From positions 542,561 to 606,560 of the forward strand of contig NZ_FRCX01000003.1 of assembly GCF_900143065.1 (NCBI RefSeq): DNA of 64,000 bases. Reading direction: 5' to 3'. Position numbers and translations under genes: made by a program. Each line of letters begins with the position of its first letter. Within the stretch, counting starts at the first letter, position 1. Shown piece after piece: positions 18,081 through 26,975 of this stretch. The stretch comes from Duganella sacchari. Its GTDB lineage: Bacteria > Pseudomonadota > Gammaproteobacteria > Burkholderiales > Burkholderiaceae_D. The notes beneath the pieces are model-generated. The model saw only the letters and a program-made list of their open reading frames with translations, had not been told where the DNA came from and made no database searches.

Positions 18081-19718
18081 ATGAACAAGTTATCGTTCCA
18101 GCAGAAGCTGTGGGTGCCCTTGCTTTGCAGTCTGCTGTGCATCACCGCAATTTTCTTGTTTGAAACTATTCAGACCCGCAATGTCCGCATGGAAGAGCGG
18201 CAGAACGACCTGCGCAGCCTGGATGATCTGGCGCTGAATATCGTCAAGCAGTATGGTGACAAGGCTGCGGCCGGCACCCTGAGCAAAGAAGATGCGCAGA
18301 AACAGGCGATGGACCTCATCCGCGGCCTGCGCTACGCCAAGGATGGCTACTTCACCATCAGCAGCGGCACCAAGTCGCTGATGCACCCGATCAAGCCGGA
18401 AAACAATGGCAAGGATCTGGTCGACCTGAAAGATCCGAAAGGCACCTACGTCTACCGCGCGATTGCCGCGACCGGCGCCATGCCCGAGGGCGGCGGCTTT
18501 GTCAGCTATTACTGGTCGCGCCCCGGTTCCAACGAGCCCGTGCCCAAGATGAGCCGCGTGGTGCACTACGAGCCATGGGGCTGGGACCTGGTGACCGGCG
18601 TGTACACCGATGACATCGACACCGCGTTCCGCGAATCGCTGCTGGTGTCGGCCGGCTGGCTGGCGCTGGTGTGCGTGCTGCTGTGGGTGGTGGTGAGCCT
18701 CGTCAACAAGAGCCTGCGCCACACCATCGGCGGCGATCCCGAGTATGTGGGTGAAGTCACGCGCACCATTGCCGAGGGCGACCTCAGCGTGGACGTCAAG
18801 GTGCACGAGTCGGACCAGGGCAGCATCCTGCACTCGGTGAAGGCGATGCAGCAGCGCCTGGCCGAAACCATCCGCGAAATCCGCCACAGCGCCGACACCA
18901 TCGCCACCGCGTCGGGCGAAATTGCCAGCGGCAATATGGACTTGTCGGCGCGCACCGAATCGCAGGCCAGCTCGCTGGAGGAAACGGCGGCGTCGATGGA
19001 AGAGCTGACCTCCACCGTGACCCAGAATGCGGACAACGCCGTGCAGGCCAACCAGCTGGTGCAATCGGCCTCGGAAGTGGCGGAGCGTGGCGGCAAGGTG
19101 GTGTCGCAAGTGGTGCAGACCATGGAGACCATCAATGCTTCGGCCACGCGCATTGTCGACATCATCAGCGTGATTGACGGCATCGCCTTCCAGACCAACA
19201 TCCTGGCCCTGAATGCGGCGGTGGAAGCGGCGCGCGCGGGCGAACAGGGCCGCGGCTTTGCCGTGGTGGCGTCGGAAGTGCGCAACCTGGCCCAGCGTTC
19301 GGCGGCGGCGGCCAAGGAAATCAAGGAACTCATCAACGCCTCGGTGGACAGCATCGGCGCCGGCAGCGCGCTCGTGGCAGAGGCGGGCACGACGATGGAT
19401 CAGGTAGTGACCAGCGTTTCACGCGTCACCCAGATCATGTCGGCGATCACCGACGCCTCAAGCGAGCAAAGCACCGGCATCGGCCACGTCAACATGGCGA
19501 TCACCGAGATGGATTCCGTCACGCAGCAGAACGCTGCGTTGGTCGAAGAGGCCGCCGCTGCGGCCGGCAGCATGCAGGAACAGGCCGCCACACTGGCCGC
19601 CCTGGTCGCGCGCTTCAAACTGAGTGGCGATACGCATGCGCCCGCCGCACCACGCGCCCGCGCCGCCACCCGCCGCACCGCCACCTCCACCTCGCGCCAG
19701 ATCGCCCTGGCCCGCTGA
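18081..19718 (+). CDS. Methyl-accepting chemotaxis protein (Cache_2 sensor)
   Basis: 545 residues. First membrane segment at about 10-28, then a periplasmic single-Cache domain (about 35-180; YAKDGYFTI, GFVSYYW and WGWDLVTGVY are typical), second membrane segment at 188-208, HAMP to about 265, and a cytoplasmic signalling domain to about 510. The hairpin tip of the latter, IDGIAFQTNILALNAAVEAA, is the CheA/CheW contact. The basic C-terminal tail has no CheR-tethering pentapeptide. Small organic-acid ligands are common for this sensor type, but the ligand here cannot be read. GGAGA lies before the start. Confidence 0.95.
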   Translation: MNKLSFQQKLWVPLLCSLLCITAIFLFETIQTRNVRMEERQNDLRSLDDLALNIVKQYGDKAAAGTLSKEDAQKQAMDLIRGLRYAKDGYFTISSGTKSLMHPIKPENNGKDLVDLKDPKGTYVYRAIAATGAMPEGGGFVSYYWSRPGSNEPVPKMSRVVHYEPWGWDLVTGVYTDDIDTAFRESLLVSAGWLALVCVLLWVVVSLVNKSLRHTIGGDPEYVGEVTRTIAEGDLSVDVKVHESDQGSILHSVKAMQQRLAETIREIRHSADTIATASGEIASGNMDLSARTESQASSLEETAASMEELTSTVTQNADNAVQANQLVQSASEVAERGGKVVSQVVQTMETINASATRIVDIISVIDGIAFQTNILALNAAVEAARAGEQGRGFAVVASEVRNLAQRSAAAAKEIKELINASVDSIGAGSALVAEAGTTMDQVVTSVSRVTQIMSAITDASSEQSTGIGHVNMAITEMDSVTQQNAALVEEAAAAAGSMQEQAATLAALVARFKLSGDTHAPAAPRARAATRRTATSTSRQIALAR

Positions 19719-19724
19719 TAAAAA

Positions 19725-19782
19725 CGGGGTCAGGTCCGCCATTTCTACATGAGTTCGTGTAGAAATGACGGACCTGACCCCG
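19725..19782. repeat. Inverted repeat, palindrome family copy B
   Basis: Arms 19725-19749 and 19758-19782 (25 bp, one mismatch), starting CGGGGTCAGGTCCG and ending CGGACCTGACCCCG. The element fills the gap between two converging genes: it starts 6 bp after the chemoreceptor stop and ends 2 bp before the stop of the opposing lipoprotein gene. It is the shortest of the three copies; the ACGAGCTnAGCCGTA core of the others is lost. Confidence 0.88.
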
Positions 19783-19784
19783 GA

Positions 19785-20216
19785 TTATTTGGCGGGGGCG
19801 TCGGCGGGGACGGTTTCGACGACGGCGGCTTCGTAGACGAATTTGTCGCCGTCGGCGCGGAATACGCCCATCAGCTCGCCACCATCGCCTTTGACGTCGG
19901 GATACTGGGTGCAGGTCTGCGTTTCGACCTGCCACATTTCCTGGCCGGCGCGCAGCGTCCAGACGTTGTCGCCGCCCGACAGCAGTTCGATTTCCACATC
20001 TTCCGCCGGCATCTCGGTCAGTTCGATGCGCCGCAGGCAGTCGGGCAGGCGCTGCATGATGAGCTCGACGCGGCTGGCGCTGCTCCAGAAGTGTTTCTGC
20101 GCGCGATGAATGGTCAGCGCATGATTGCCCACCGGGCCGTCCGCATAGTAGGACGCGGTATCGTCTACGCAGGCGGTCAGCAGCAGTGGCATCAGGACTA
20201 TCAGACTCTTGCGCAT
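19785..20216 (-). CDS. Small predicted lipoprotein, function unknown
   Basis: 143 residues from the ATG at 20216 (MRKSLIVLMPLL). An ATG four codons earlier is possible, but the chosen start gives a clean n-region. The lipobox LLTAC is followed by Asp at +2 (CVDD), which in enterobacteria would favour inner-membrane retention; this rule may not hold here. Mature part is about 125 residues with no recognised domain. Confidence 0.72.
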   Translation of the reverse strand: MRKSLIVLMPLLLTACVDDTASYYADGPVGNHALTIHRAQKHFWSSASRVELIMQRLPDCLRRIELTEMPAEDVEIELLSGGDNVWTLRAGQEMWQVETQTCTQYPDVKGDGGELMGVFRADGDKFVYEAAVVETVPADAPAK

Positions 20217-20283
20217 GGGGCTTTCCATTTCGTTGCTATCGATCTGGAAATATTATAGCGCCCCATGCGTGGGGTGGTGCTGC

Positions 20284-20892
20284 TTAGAAACGGTAGCCGA
20301 TGCCGACGCCGATCATCAGCGGGTCGATCTTCACACGGCTGGCCTTGGCGCCACCGATCAGCACGTCGCTGCGGATCTGCGCTTTTTTCACGTCGAAGTT
20401 GATCGACCAGTTCTTGTCGATGGCAACGTCGGCGCCCGCCTGCAGTGCCAGGCCGAAGCTGTCATGCTCGAGGCTGGCCGCGCCGTTCAGCAGTTCGTTC
20501 TTGGAGAACGTGGTGTAGTTGACGCCCGCGCCGACGTACGGACGGAACTGGGCGTCCGGCAGGAAGTGGTACTGCACCAGCAGCGTCGGCGGCAGGTGCT
20601 TGACGGTGCCGATCTTGGCGCCATCCAGTGTGACATCGTGCTTTTGCGGATAGGTCAGGATCAGCTCGGCCGCGATGTTTTTGGTGAAGAAATAGGAGAT
20701 GTCCACTTCCGGGATGGTTTTGCTGCTGACGCCGATACGGTCGGTTTTGCCGACGCCGCCCAGCGCGTCGGATTTGTCCGCCGGGTCCAGATGCACCGCG
20801 CGTGCGCGCACCAGCCATGGGCTCTCTTCTGCAAAGGCATTACCGCTCATCAGGGTCAGGGCTGCCAGTACTGCTGCTAGAGACTTACTCAT
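20284..20892 (-). CDS. ompW: OmpW-family outer-membrane beta-barrel protein
   Basis: 202 residues: signal peptide to NAFA-EE, then WLVRARAVHLDP, PEVDISYFFTKNIAAEL, LPPTLLVQYHF and YVGAGVNYT, all OmpW landmarks, ending in YRF as expected for BAM recognition. The family forms an 8-stranded barrel with a hydrophobic lateral channel. GAGGAAG is the ribosome-binding site. An FNR-type site lies upstream (20958-20971). Confidence 0.94.
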   Translation of the reverse strand: MSKSLAAVLAALTLMSGNAFAEESPWLVRARAVHLDPADKSDALGGVGKTDRIGVSSKTIPEVDISYFFTKNIAAELILTYPQKHDVTLDGAKIGTVKHLPPTLLVQYHFLPDAQFRPYVGAGVNYTTFSKNELLNGAASLEHDSFGLALQAGADVAIDKNWSINFDVKKAQIRSDVLIGGAKASRVKIDPLMIGVGIGYRF

Positions 20893-20957
20893 TTCACTTC
20901 CTCTTTGTCGTCGTTAAGTAACGTGACAAAGTCTATTGATGCAGTGCAGTAAAAACA

Positions 20958-20971
20958 TTGATCCAAGTCAA
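20958..20971 (-). promoter_or_regulatory. FNR/ANR-type binding site upstream of ompW
   Basis: TTGATCCAAGTCAA differs at one position from TTGAT-N4-ATCAA. A possible -10 (AATAGA, 20932-20937 on the minus strand) would put the start near 20925 and the site centre near -40, the class II activator position. In E. coli ompW is known to respond to FNR; transfer of that to this organism is inference. Confidence 0.55.
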
Positions 20972-21084
20972 AATTTTCTTAAAGCGAAATTTGGCCTGCA
21001 GCGCAGCACGGTGATTATTAGAGAGGTTTATTGAGGGGAAATATTGTTAAAATAGGTAAAGAATATTTTACTTGTGAATTAATC

Positions 21085-24000
21085 ATGGCCGACGACTATA
21101 GCTCTGACATCAAGACCACTGGCCGCCTGAGCGTGGGCGACAGTAGCACTGGCAGTATTGACATCAATTACGACTCGGACTGGTTCAAGATTTCATTGAA
21201 GGCCGGTGTCACTTATTTGTTCTCGGTCACCGGCGCACCGACCGGCGATGGCAGCCTGGCCAGCCTGGCGAATGTGTCTCTCGGCGTGGCGGACGGCACG
21301 GGCTATGGCGCGCCGGGCGCTCCCTACGGCACTTACGCCACCAGCGATGGCGCTGCCTTGCAGTTCACTGCACAGCGCAGCGGTGACTTCTTTGTCAGCG
21401 TCAATGGCGGCTATAGCAATCTCGGCAGCTATACACTGAAGGCCAGCCTGCCGGTGGCCGATGATTACAGTGCCAACCGTAACACCACGGGCCAGCTTGA
21501 AAACGGCGTCGCCACCGCCGCGACGTTTGAGCGCGCGGATGATGTCGACTGGTTCAAATTCCATGCGGAAGTCGGGCAGATCATCAACTTCTCTTCGACC
21601 GGTGCGGCAGAACTGCCCAGCACCACCAACCGCCAGGTCATGGACGCGGACGGGTTCACCCAGGCTTATGTCACGCAGTCGCCGTTCATCGCCAGCAAGA
21701 CCGGCGACTACTACCTGGCGGTTTCCGCCAGTTCCCGGATCGGCGCCTACACGCAGACCATGCAAGTGGTCACCGATGATTACTCGAGCGACAACTCGAG
21801 CGCCGGCCAGCTGACGCCCGGCTCGCAGGCCTATGGCACGGTGGACTACTACGGCGACAGCGACCGCTTCCAGATCAGCCTGGAAGCGGGCCAGACCTAT
21901 ACGCTGACTTTGCGCAGTCAAAGCGGTGCCCTCAGCAACTACACCACCTCGCTGCAGGTCAGCGACGCCCGCGGCAGTAACGTCTATGCGGGCAGCAACG
22001 TCGCCGCGGACGGCAGCATCACCTTGCGCTACCTGGCCGAGAGCAGCGGCGTCTACAGCGTCAATGTGAGCGCCTCCGTGACCGGCCGGCCTGCTTACAT
22101 ACTGACGGCCTCGTATGGCGAGGGCGACGATTTCGGCGGGACCCGCGCCACCGCCGGCGCATTGCAGCTGGACACGCCGGTGACTGGCGTGGTGCAGACG
22201 GCGCGCGATGTCGACATGTTCAAGATCGACCTCAAAGCTGGCGTCACCTACCGCTTTGACACCAGCGGAGACAGCACATCACTCAATTTTGCGCTGCTTG
22301 ATGACAGCAGGACGGTGGCAACTCCCAGTTCCAGCAAGCAGTACCTGACGTACACGCCGGACAAGGACGGCACTTACTACGTGTCGGAGTCCTCGTATTC
22401 CGTCAACAGCAGCGGCATCAACTACACGCTGACTGCCAGTCTGGCCGCAGATGACTACGGTGCCAGCGCCGGCACTGCCGGCCGCCTGATGGTGGGCGCC
22501 TTCGCCAAGGGCGAGCTGAACGACGGCGGTGGCGACCGCGACTGGTTTGCGGTCTCGCTCAATGCCGGCGACTATTACTGGTTCTCGCTGGACGGCGCCA
22601 AGGAGGGCGGCGGTACGCTGGGCAATGGCTATTCCAATACGCAATTCCGTCTGCTGGACGGCAAGGGCAATGTGGCGGCTACCGCACCATATTCCTACGA
22701 TGGGACAGCCGGCGTGATCGCCTTCAAGGCGGCGGCTGCGGGGACCTATTTCGTTGAAGTGGGCTCGGCGGGCGCCACCGGCACCTATACTGTCCGCGCC
22801 CAGCTCGGCAAAGTCGACGACTATGGTAACGACCGCGCCCATGCCGCCACGATACCGACCAGTGTGCCGGTTACCGGCCAGATAGAGCTGAAGAACGACA
22901 TCGATGTGTTCAAGTTTACGGCAGTGGCCGGCATGACCTATGCGGTGGAACTCACGGTAGACAAAGCGCCCAGCTATTTTGGCAGTTACGCCGATGTCGG
23001 CATTTCAGATGGGACTTCGAGCTATTATCCGGTGCGGACCATCCAGGAAGGCAAAAAAACCATCCAGCTGTTCGAAGCCAGCAAGGCGGGCGACTACTAT
23101 GTCAGCGTGGCCTCGACGGTGTACAACGGCTTCACCGGCGGCTACACGCTGGCGGCCAATGCAGTTGGCATCGATGATTTCTCCGCCAGTACCAGCACCA
23201 CGGGGCGCATCAGCCACGGCATGCCACTGCAAGGCGTGATCGGCGTGCGCGATGACCGTGACTGGATCAAGGTGCACCTGGATGCCGGCCGTACCTACGT
23301 GTTCGATTTGCAAGGTGCGCAGAGTGGTGGCGGCACGCTGGACATCCGTCAGGCCGGTCTGTCGCTGCTGGATGAGCGCGGCGGCACGATTGCTTATGGC
23401 CGGATTCCTGGCGGCGCTACTGGCAGCGATCCACGCGTGCAATACGTGGCCAGCAGCACTGGGGACTACTATCTGGAAGTGCGCGGCAGCGGTGCTGCCG
23501 ACAATATCGGCAGCTACACCGTGCAGGAAGTGCAGACCAATCTCGACACGACCGGCCCCCAGCTCCTGTCCAGCAATATCGCGGCCGGCAGCACTGGCGC
23601 CAGCGTTGCGTCCATCATCAAGCTCAGCTTCGATGAAACCGTGATGACGGGCAAAGGTCTGACACTGACCGACAGCAATGGCGTGGTGGTGGCGGGCAAC
23701 AGCGGTGCGGCGCAAGTCAGCGTTGTCGGCCATACGCTGACCTTTGACCCGCATGCCTATCTGACGCCAGGCATGACCTATACCCTCAACCTGCCCCAAG
23801 GCAGCGTGCTGGACCTGGCCGGCAACCAGGCCGCCGCGCAGACCATCTCGTTCACCGTGACCCAGCCGGTCGGCACCGGTACCGCTGGCGATGATTTCCT
23901 GCTCGGCAGCGGGGGCGGGAGGACGTTGGATGGCGGTGCCGGCACCGACACCGTGTTTTACGAAAAAACCCTGTACAACTACTACATCGCGCGCAATACC

Positions 24001-24486
24001 GATGGCACGCTCTCGGTGCGTGACTACGCCGCGTTTGGCAGCAATGGCGATACGCTGCTCAACGTCGAGCGCCTGTTGTTCAAGGATAGCGCCTATGCGC
24101 TGGACATTGACGGCGTCGCCGGCCAGGTCTACCGCCTGTACCAGGGCGCTTTCAACCGTACGCCGGATTCGGCCGGCCTGGGCCACTGGATCGCACTCAT
24201 GGACAAGGGCACGAGCTTGCACGATGTGGCCAGCCAGTTCATCGGCAGCCAGGAGTTCATCACCACCTATGGCGCGGCGCCCAGCGATGCGGATTTCGTC
24301 AAGCTGCTGTACAGGAACGTGCTGCACCGCGACCCCGAGCCGGCCGGCAATACGCACTGGCTCAACGTCCTGCACGATGGCACCAGCCGTACCGACGTCC
24401 TGATCGCCTTTAGCGAGAGCGCAGAAAACCACACCAACCTGGCGCAGATCATCGGCAATGGCTTCAGCTATACGCCATACACCTGA
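21085..24486 (+). CDS. Large exported protein: seven PPC-type repeats, Ig-like domain, RTX-like turn, DUF4214
   Basis: 1,133 residues from ATG 21085 (MADDYSSD); a TTG at 21031 with GAGAGG before it is an alternative that adds 18 residues. Seven repeats of about 110 residues begin at DDYSSD, DDYSAN, DDYSSD, DDFGGT, DDYGAS, DDYGND and DDFSAS, each with D-x-DWFK and a final GSYTL-like strand, matching bacterial pre-peptidase C-terminal (PPC) domains. Then come an SbsA/Big_5-like Ig domain (LSFDETVM... LDLAGNQAA), a short GGRTLDGGAGTD glycine-Asp turn, and a DUF4214 domain (YRLYQGAFNRTPDSAGL... YRNVLHRDPEPAG). No signal peptide, consistent with type I secretion, though no transporter genes are in the window. 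No catalytic domain seen; surface or S-layer-like role is inferred. Confidence 0.85.
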   Translation: MADDYSSDIKTTGRLSVGDSSTGSIDINYDSDWFKISLKAGVTYLFSVTGAPTGDGSLASLANVSLGVADGTGYGAPGAPYGTYATSDGAALQFTAQRSGDFFVSVNGGYSNLGSYTLKASLPVADDYSANRNTTGQLENGVATAATFERADDVDWFKFHAEVGQIINFSSTGAAELPSTTNRQVMDADGFTQAYVTQSPFIASKTGDYYLAVSASSRIGAYTQTMQVVTDDYSSDNSSAGQLTPGSQAYGTVDYYGDSDRFQISLEAGQTYTLTLRSQSGALSNYTTSLQVSDARGSNVYAGSNVAADGSITLRYLAESSGVYSVNVSASVTGRPAYILTASYGEGDDFGGTRATAGALQLDTPVTGVVQTARDVDMFKIDLKAGVTYRFDTSGDSTSLNFALLDDSRTVATPSSSKQYLTYTPDKDGTYYVSESSYSVNSSGINYTLTASLAADDYGASAGTAGRLMVGAFAKGELNDGGGDRDWFAVSLNAGDYYWFSLDGAKEGGGTLGNGYSNTQFRLLDGKGNVAATAPYSYDGTAGVIAFKAAAAGTYFVEVGSAGATGTYTVRAQLGKVDDYGNDRAHAATIPTSVPVTGQIELKNDIDVFKFTAVAGMTYAVELTVDKAPSYFGSYADVGISDGTSSYYPVRTIQEGKKTIQLFEASKAGDYYVSVASTVYNGFTGGYTLAANAVGIDDFSASTSTTGRISHGMPLQGVIGVRDDRDWIKVHLDAGRTYVFDLQGAQSGGGTLDIRQAGLSLLDERGGTIAYGRIPGGATGSDPRVQYVASSTGDYYLEVRGSGAADNIGSYTVQEVQTNLDTTGPQLLSSNIAAGSTGASVASIIKLSFDETVMTGKGLTLTDSNGVVVAGNSGAAQVSVVGHTLTFDPHAYLTPGMTYTLNLPQGSVLDLAGNQAAAQTISFTVTQPVGTGTAGDDFLLGSGGGRTLDGGAGTDTVFYEKTLYNYYIARNTDGTLSVRDYAAFGSNGDTLLNVERLLFKDSAYALDIDGVAGQVYRLYQGAFNRTPDSAGLGHWIALMDKGTSLHDVASQFIGSQEFITTYGAAPSDADFVKLLYRNVLHRDPEPAGNTHWLNVLHDGTSRTDVLIAFSESAENHTNLAQIIGNGFSYTPYT

Positions 24487-24503
24487 TCGCCCCGGCTTTG
24501 GCG

Positions 24504-25229
24504 CTAGCGGTAGCGCGCCATGATCTGATCGATGCTGCCATCCTTGATGAGCGCATCGATGGCCTTGGTGGCGTCCTCGAACGGCACGGTGGATTTCTGT
24601 GAAAACGCGCAGTGCGCCTTGTAGGCCGAAAACACCAGGTCCGCGCGCACATTGAGCGCGGTGCGTGTGCGGTGCAGATAGTTCAGCGTGGCTTCGCTCA
24701 TCATGGTGTACGGCAGCTTGCCGGCCACCATCTGCTGGATGTTCTTCTCCATGCTGCCCGCATCGACGCGCCGGAAGCGCTTGCCCAGCACCTGCTCGAC
24801 GCGCGGATAGCGGTAGTGGATCACCGTACCGACCGGCTTGTCCTTGAGGTCCTTGAGTGAACGCAGGTGCGGCATGTCACTGCGTGCGGCCACCATTTCC
24901 GCATCCGGCAGCAGCGGCACGCTCCAGTTGTAGTCGCCATCGATCCAGAACGGCATCACATAGCACATGGCGTCCGCGCGGCCGCTGCTGAGTGCCGGCG
25001 TGACCTCGGGCGAATCCGCCGTGATATAGACCGGGCGCCGCCCCAGGCGCAGCGCCAGCAGGTCGCCCACATCCTTGACGATGCCGCCGCTGATGGCGCC
25101 GTTCTGAAAGCGCACAATCGGCATCGCCTGGTCCAGCGGCGCCAGCATCACCAGTTCGCCGGGCGCCGCCAGCGCGCAGGCGCCTAGCGTGCAGAAAGCG
25201 AGCGGCAGATAACGGAGGGAAAAGTGCAT
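24504..25229 (-). CDS. Family-3 periplasmic solute-binding-like protein
   Basis: 241 residues with a signal peptide (cleavage near ALA-AP). The fold pattern of amino-acid binding proteins is seen: ISGGIVKDVGDLLALRLG, SGRADAMCYVMPF, LKDLKDKPVGTVIHYRYP and a final IDALIKDGSIDQIMARY helix. No permease or ATPase gene is adjacent, so it is an orphan receptor or an enzyme-like relative. Ligand unknown. It converges on the PPC-repeat gene (17 bp between stops). Confidence 0.82.
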   Translation of the reverse strand: MHFSLRYLPLAFCTLGACALAAPGELVMLAPLDQAMPIVRFQNGAISGGIVKDVGDLLALRLGRRPVYITADSPEVTPALSSGRADAMCYVMPFWIDGDYNWSVPLLPDAEMVAARSDMPHLRSLKDLKDKPVGTVIHYRYPRVEQVLGKRFRRVDAGSMEKNIQQMVAGKLPYTMMSEATLNYLHRTRTALNVRADLVFSAYKAHCAFSQKSTVPFEDATKAIDALIKDGSIDQIMARYR

Positions 25230-25328
25230 GCGGCCATTATAGCCCGCCTATGTTGGCCCACGCACAGGCAACCGCCCGCGCCTGTGGCACCCTGTGTCCT
25301 CATCCAACCATGTTTGGGAGCAGACACC

Positions 25329-25877
25329 ATGAGCAAAGCTCTACAGGACAAACGCGTCGCCGTGCTGATGACCGACGGCGTTGAGCAGGTCGAATACAGC
25401 GAACCGCGCCGCTTTCTGGAACAGGAAGGCGCGCGCGTGACGCTGGTCTCGCCCAAGACCCGCGGCGAGCATGTGCAAGGCTTCCAGCATCTGCAGCCCA
25501 GCACCCGCTTCATCGTTGAAATGGACGTGCGCGACGCCCGCCCGGCCGACTTCGACGCGCTGGTATTGCCGGGCGGCGTGGCCAATCCCGACCAGCTGCG
25601 GCTGCACCCGGAAGCCATCACCTTCATCCGCGAATTCGGCCGCGAGAACAAGCCGATCGCCGCCATCTGCCACGGCCCGTGGACGCTCATCGACGCCGAT
25701 CTTGTCAAAGGCAAGCAGATCACTAGCTGGCCCAGCCTGCAGGTGGACCTGCGCAACGCCGGCGCCGAATGGCGCGACGAGGAAGTGGTGGTGGACGGCA
25801 AGCTCATCACCAGCCGCAAGCCGGACGACATCCCGGCCTTCAATCAGGCGCTGAAACAGGCGCTGGTCGATGCATGA
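25329..25877 (+). CDS. DJ-1/PfpI-family protein (type 1 glutamine amidotransferase-like)
   Basis: 182 residues from ATG 25329, with GGGAG 8 nt upstream; the longer frame from 25224 has no such signal. KRVAVLMTDGVEQVEYSEP opens the fold, and the nucleophile elbow is AICHGPW, with Cys followed by His as in PfpI/YhbO proteins. FDALVLPGGVANPDQLR is typical. The family includes glyoxalase/deglycase-type stress enzymes; exact activity cannot be assigned. Confidence 0.92.
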   Translation: MSKALQDKRVAVLMTDGVEQVEYSEPRRFLEQEGARVTLVSPKTRGEHVQGFQHLQPSTRFIVEMDVRDARPADFDALVLPGGVANPDQLRLHPEAITFIREFGRENKPIAAICHGPWTLIDADLVKGKQITSWPSLQVDLRNAGAEWRDEEVVVDGKLITSRKPDDIPAFNQALKQALVDA

Positions 25878-25982
25878 ATTGATGCATGAATTTCCAGTCG
25901 GCAAACGGGCGCTAGTCTGCACGCGTAAACCGTAGACTGAAACCGATACTCGAACCCATCTGTCGTCAACCAGGAGACCATC

Positions 25983-26885
25983 ATGACCCACACTCTGGCA
26001 GCTGTCTTTGAAACCCGGGCCGAGGCCAATCTGGCACGGGACGAACTGGTGCACAACGGCTATGACGCCGACAGCATCGCCATCCACGATTCCGGCAGCG
26101 TGGCCGGCACCGCGCGCATCAACGACGACGAATCGATCCTCGGCAATGTGCGCCGTATGTTCAGCGACCTGGTGGGCCGCGAACACGCCGACCGCCACGT
26201 CTACGCCGAAGCGCTGAACCGCGGCCACACCGTGCTGGCGCTGGACACCCAAACGCTGGAAGCAGCCGAACGCGCGGCCGACATCATCGAAGACTTCAGC
26301 CCGATCGACATTGACGAGCACGAAACCATGTGGCGTGCCAGCGGCTGGGGCGCGGAAGTGCTGCACAGCGGCGCCAGCACGCTGCAAACCGGCATCGGTG
26401 CGCAGCAGAGCGCGCCCGAGCAGCACGGCATCCGCCCGCGCGAAGACGCGGTGGTGTTTGCGCGCGCCGAACAGGTGGCCACGCCAGGCTCGCTGCAGCG
26501 CGGCGAACTGCAGGCTGTGCCACCAGCCGCCAAGGAAGCCGTGTCTGACATCCAGAACACCGTGCAGCGCAGCGGCATGCGTATCTATCCGCGCGATGAC
26601 CGCGTCGCGCAAGCGAGCCTGGATATCCTGAAGGGCAACGAAGAGGCCGAGGACGGCCACTTCCGTTCGCACTGGGAGAAAACCTACACCGGCGGCACCT
26701 ACCAGGAATACGACCCCGCCTACCGTTATGGCGAGTCGATGGCCGGCAACCCTGGCTACAAAGACAGGGAGTGGAACGACGTCGAGCCCGAGCTGCGCGC
26801 CACGTGGGAAAGCAAGCAGCCGCAGTCGAGCTGGGATAAGTTCAAGGAGGCGGTCAAAGAGGGCTGGGACCGCATCACGCGCTAG
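25983..26885 (+). CDS. Stress-type protein with N-terminal general-stress (17M/YflT-like) domain
   Basis: 300 residues, AGGAGACC before the ATG. Residues 1-100 have the alternating pattern of the general-stress 17M-like domain (TLAAVFETRAEANLARDEL, GYDADSIAIHD, GHTVLALDTQ). The rest is acidic and hydrophilic. Residues 225-300 contain FRSHWEKTYTGGTYQEYDPAYRYG-type sequence also found in bacterial proteins of unknown function linked to desiccation or oxidative stress. No enzyme motif seen. It follows the DJ-1 gene by 105 bp. Confidence 0.78.
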   Translation: MTHTLAAVFETRAEANLARDELVHNGYDADSIAIHDSGSVAGTARINDDESILGNVRRMFSDLVGREHADRHVYAEALNRGHTVLALDTQTLEAAERAADIIEDFSPIDIDEHETMWRASGWGAEVLHSGASTLQTGIGAQQSAPEQHGIRPREDAVVFARAEQVATPGSLQRGELQAVPPAAKEAVSDIQNTVQRSGMRIYPRDDRVAQASLDILKGNEEAEDGHFRSHWEKTYTGGTYQEYDPAYRYGESMAGNPGYKDREWNDVEPELRATWESKQPQSSWDKFKEAVKEGWDRITR

Positions 26886-26975
26886 TTGCGTTCCGTCAAT
26901 AACTGAGCAAACCATCGTGACATCATCGGAAACTTGCGCAGCTTGCCTGGCTGCACAGTTTTCCGGGATGCTACG

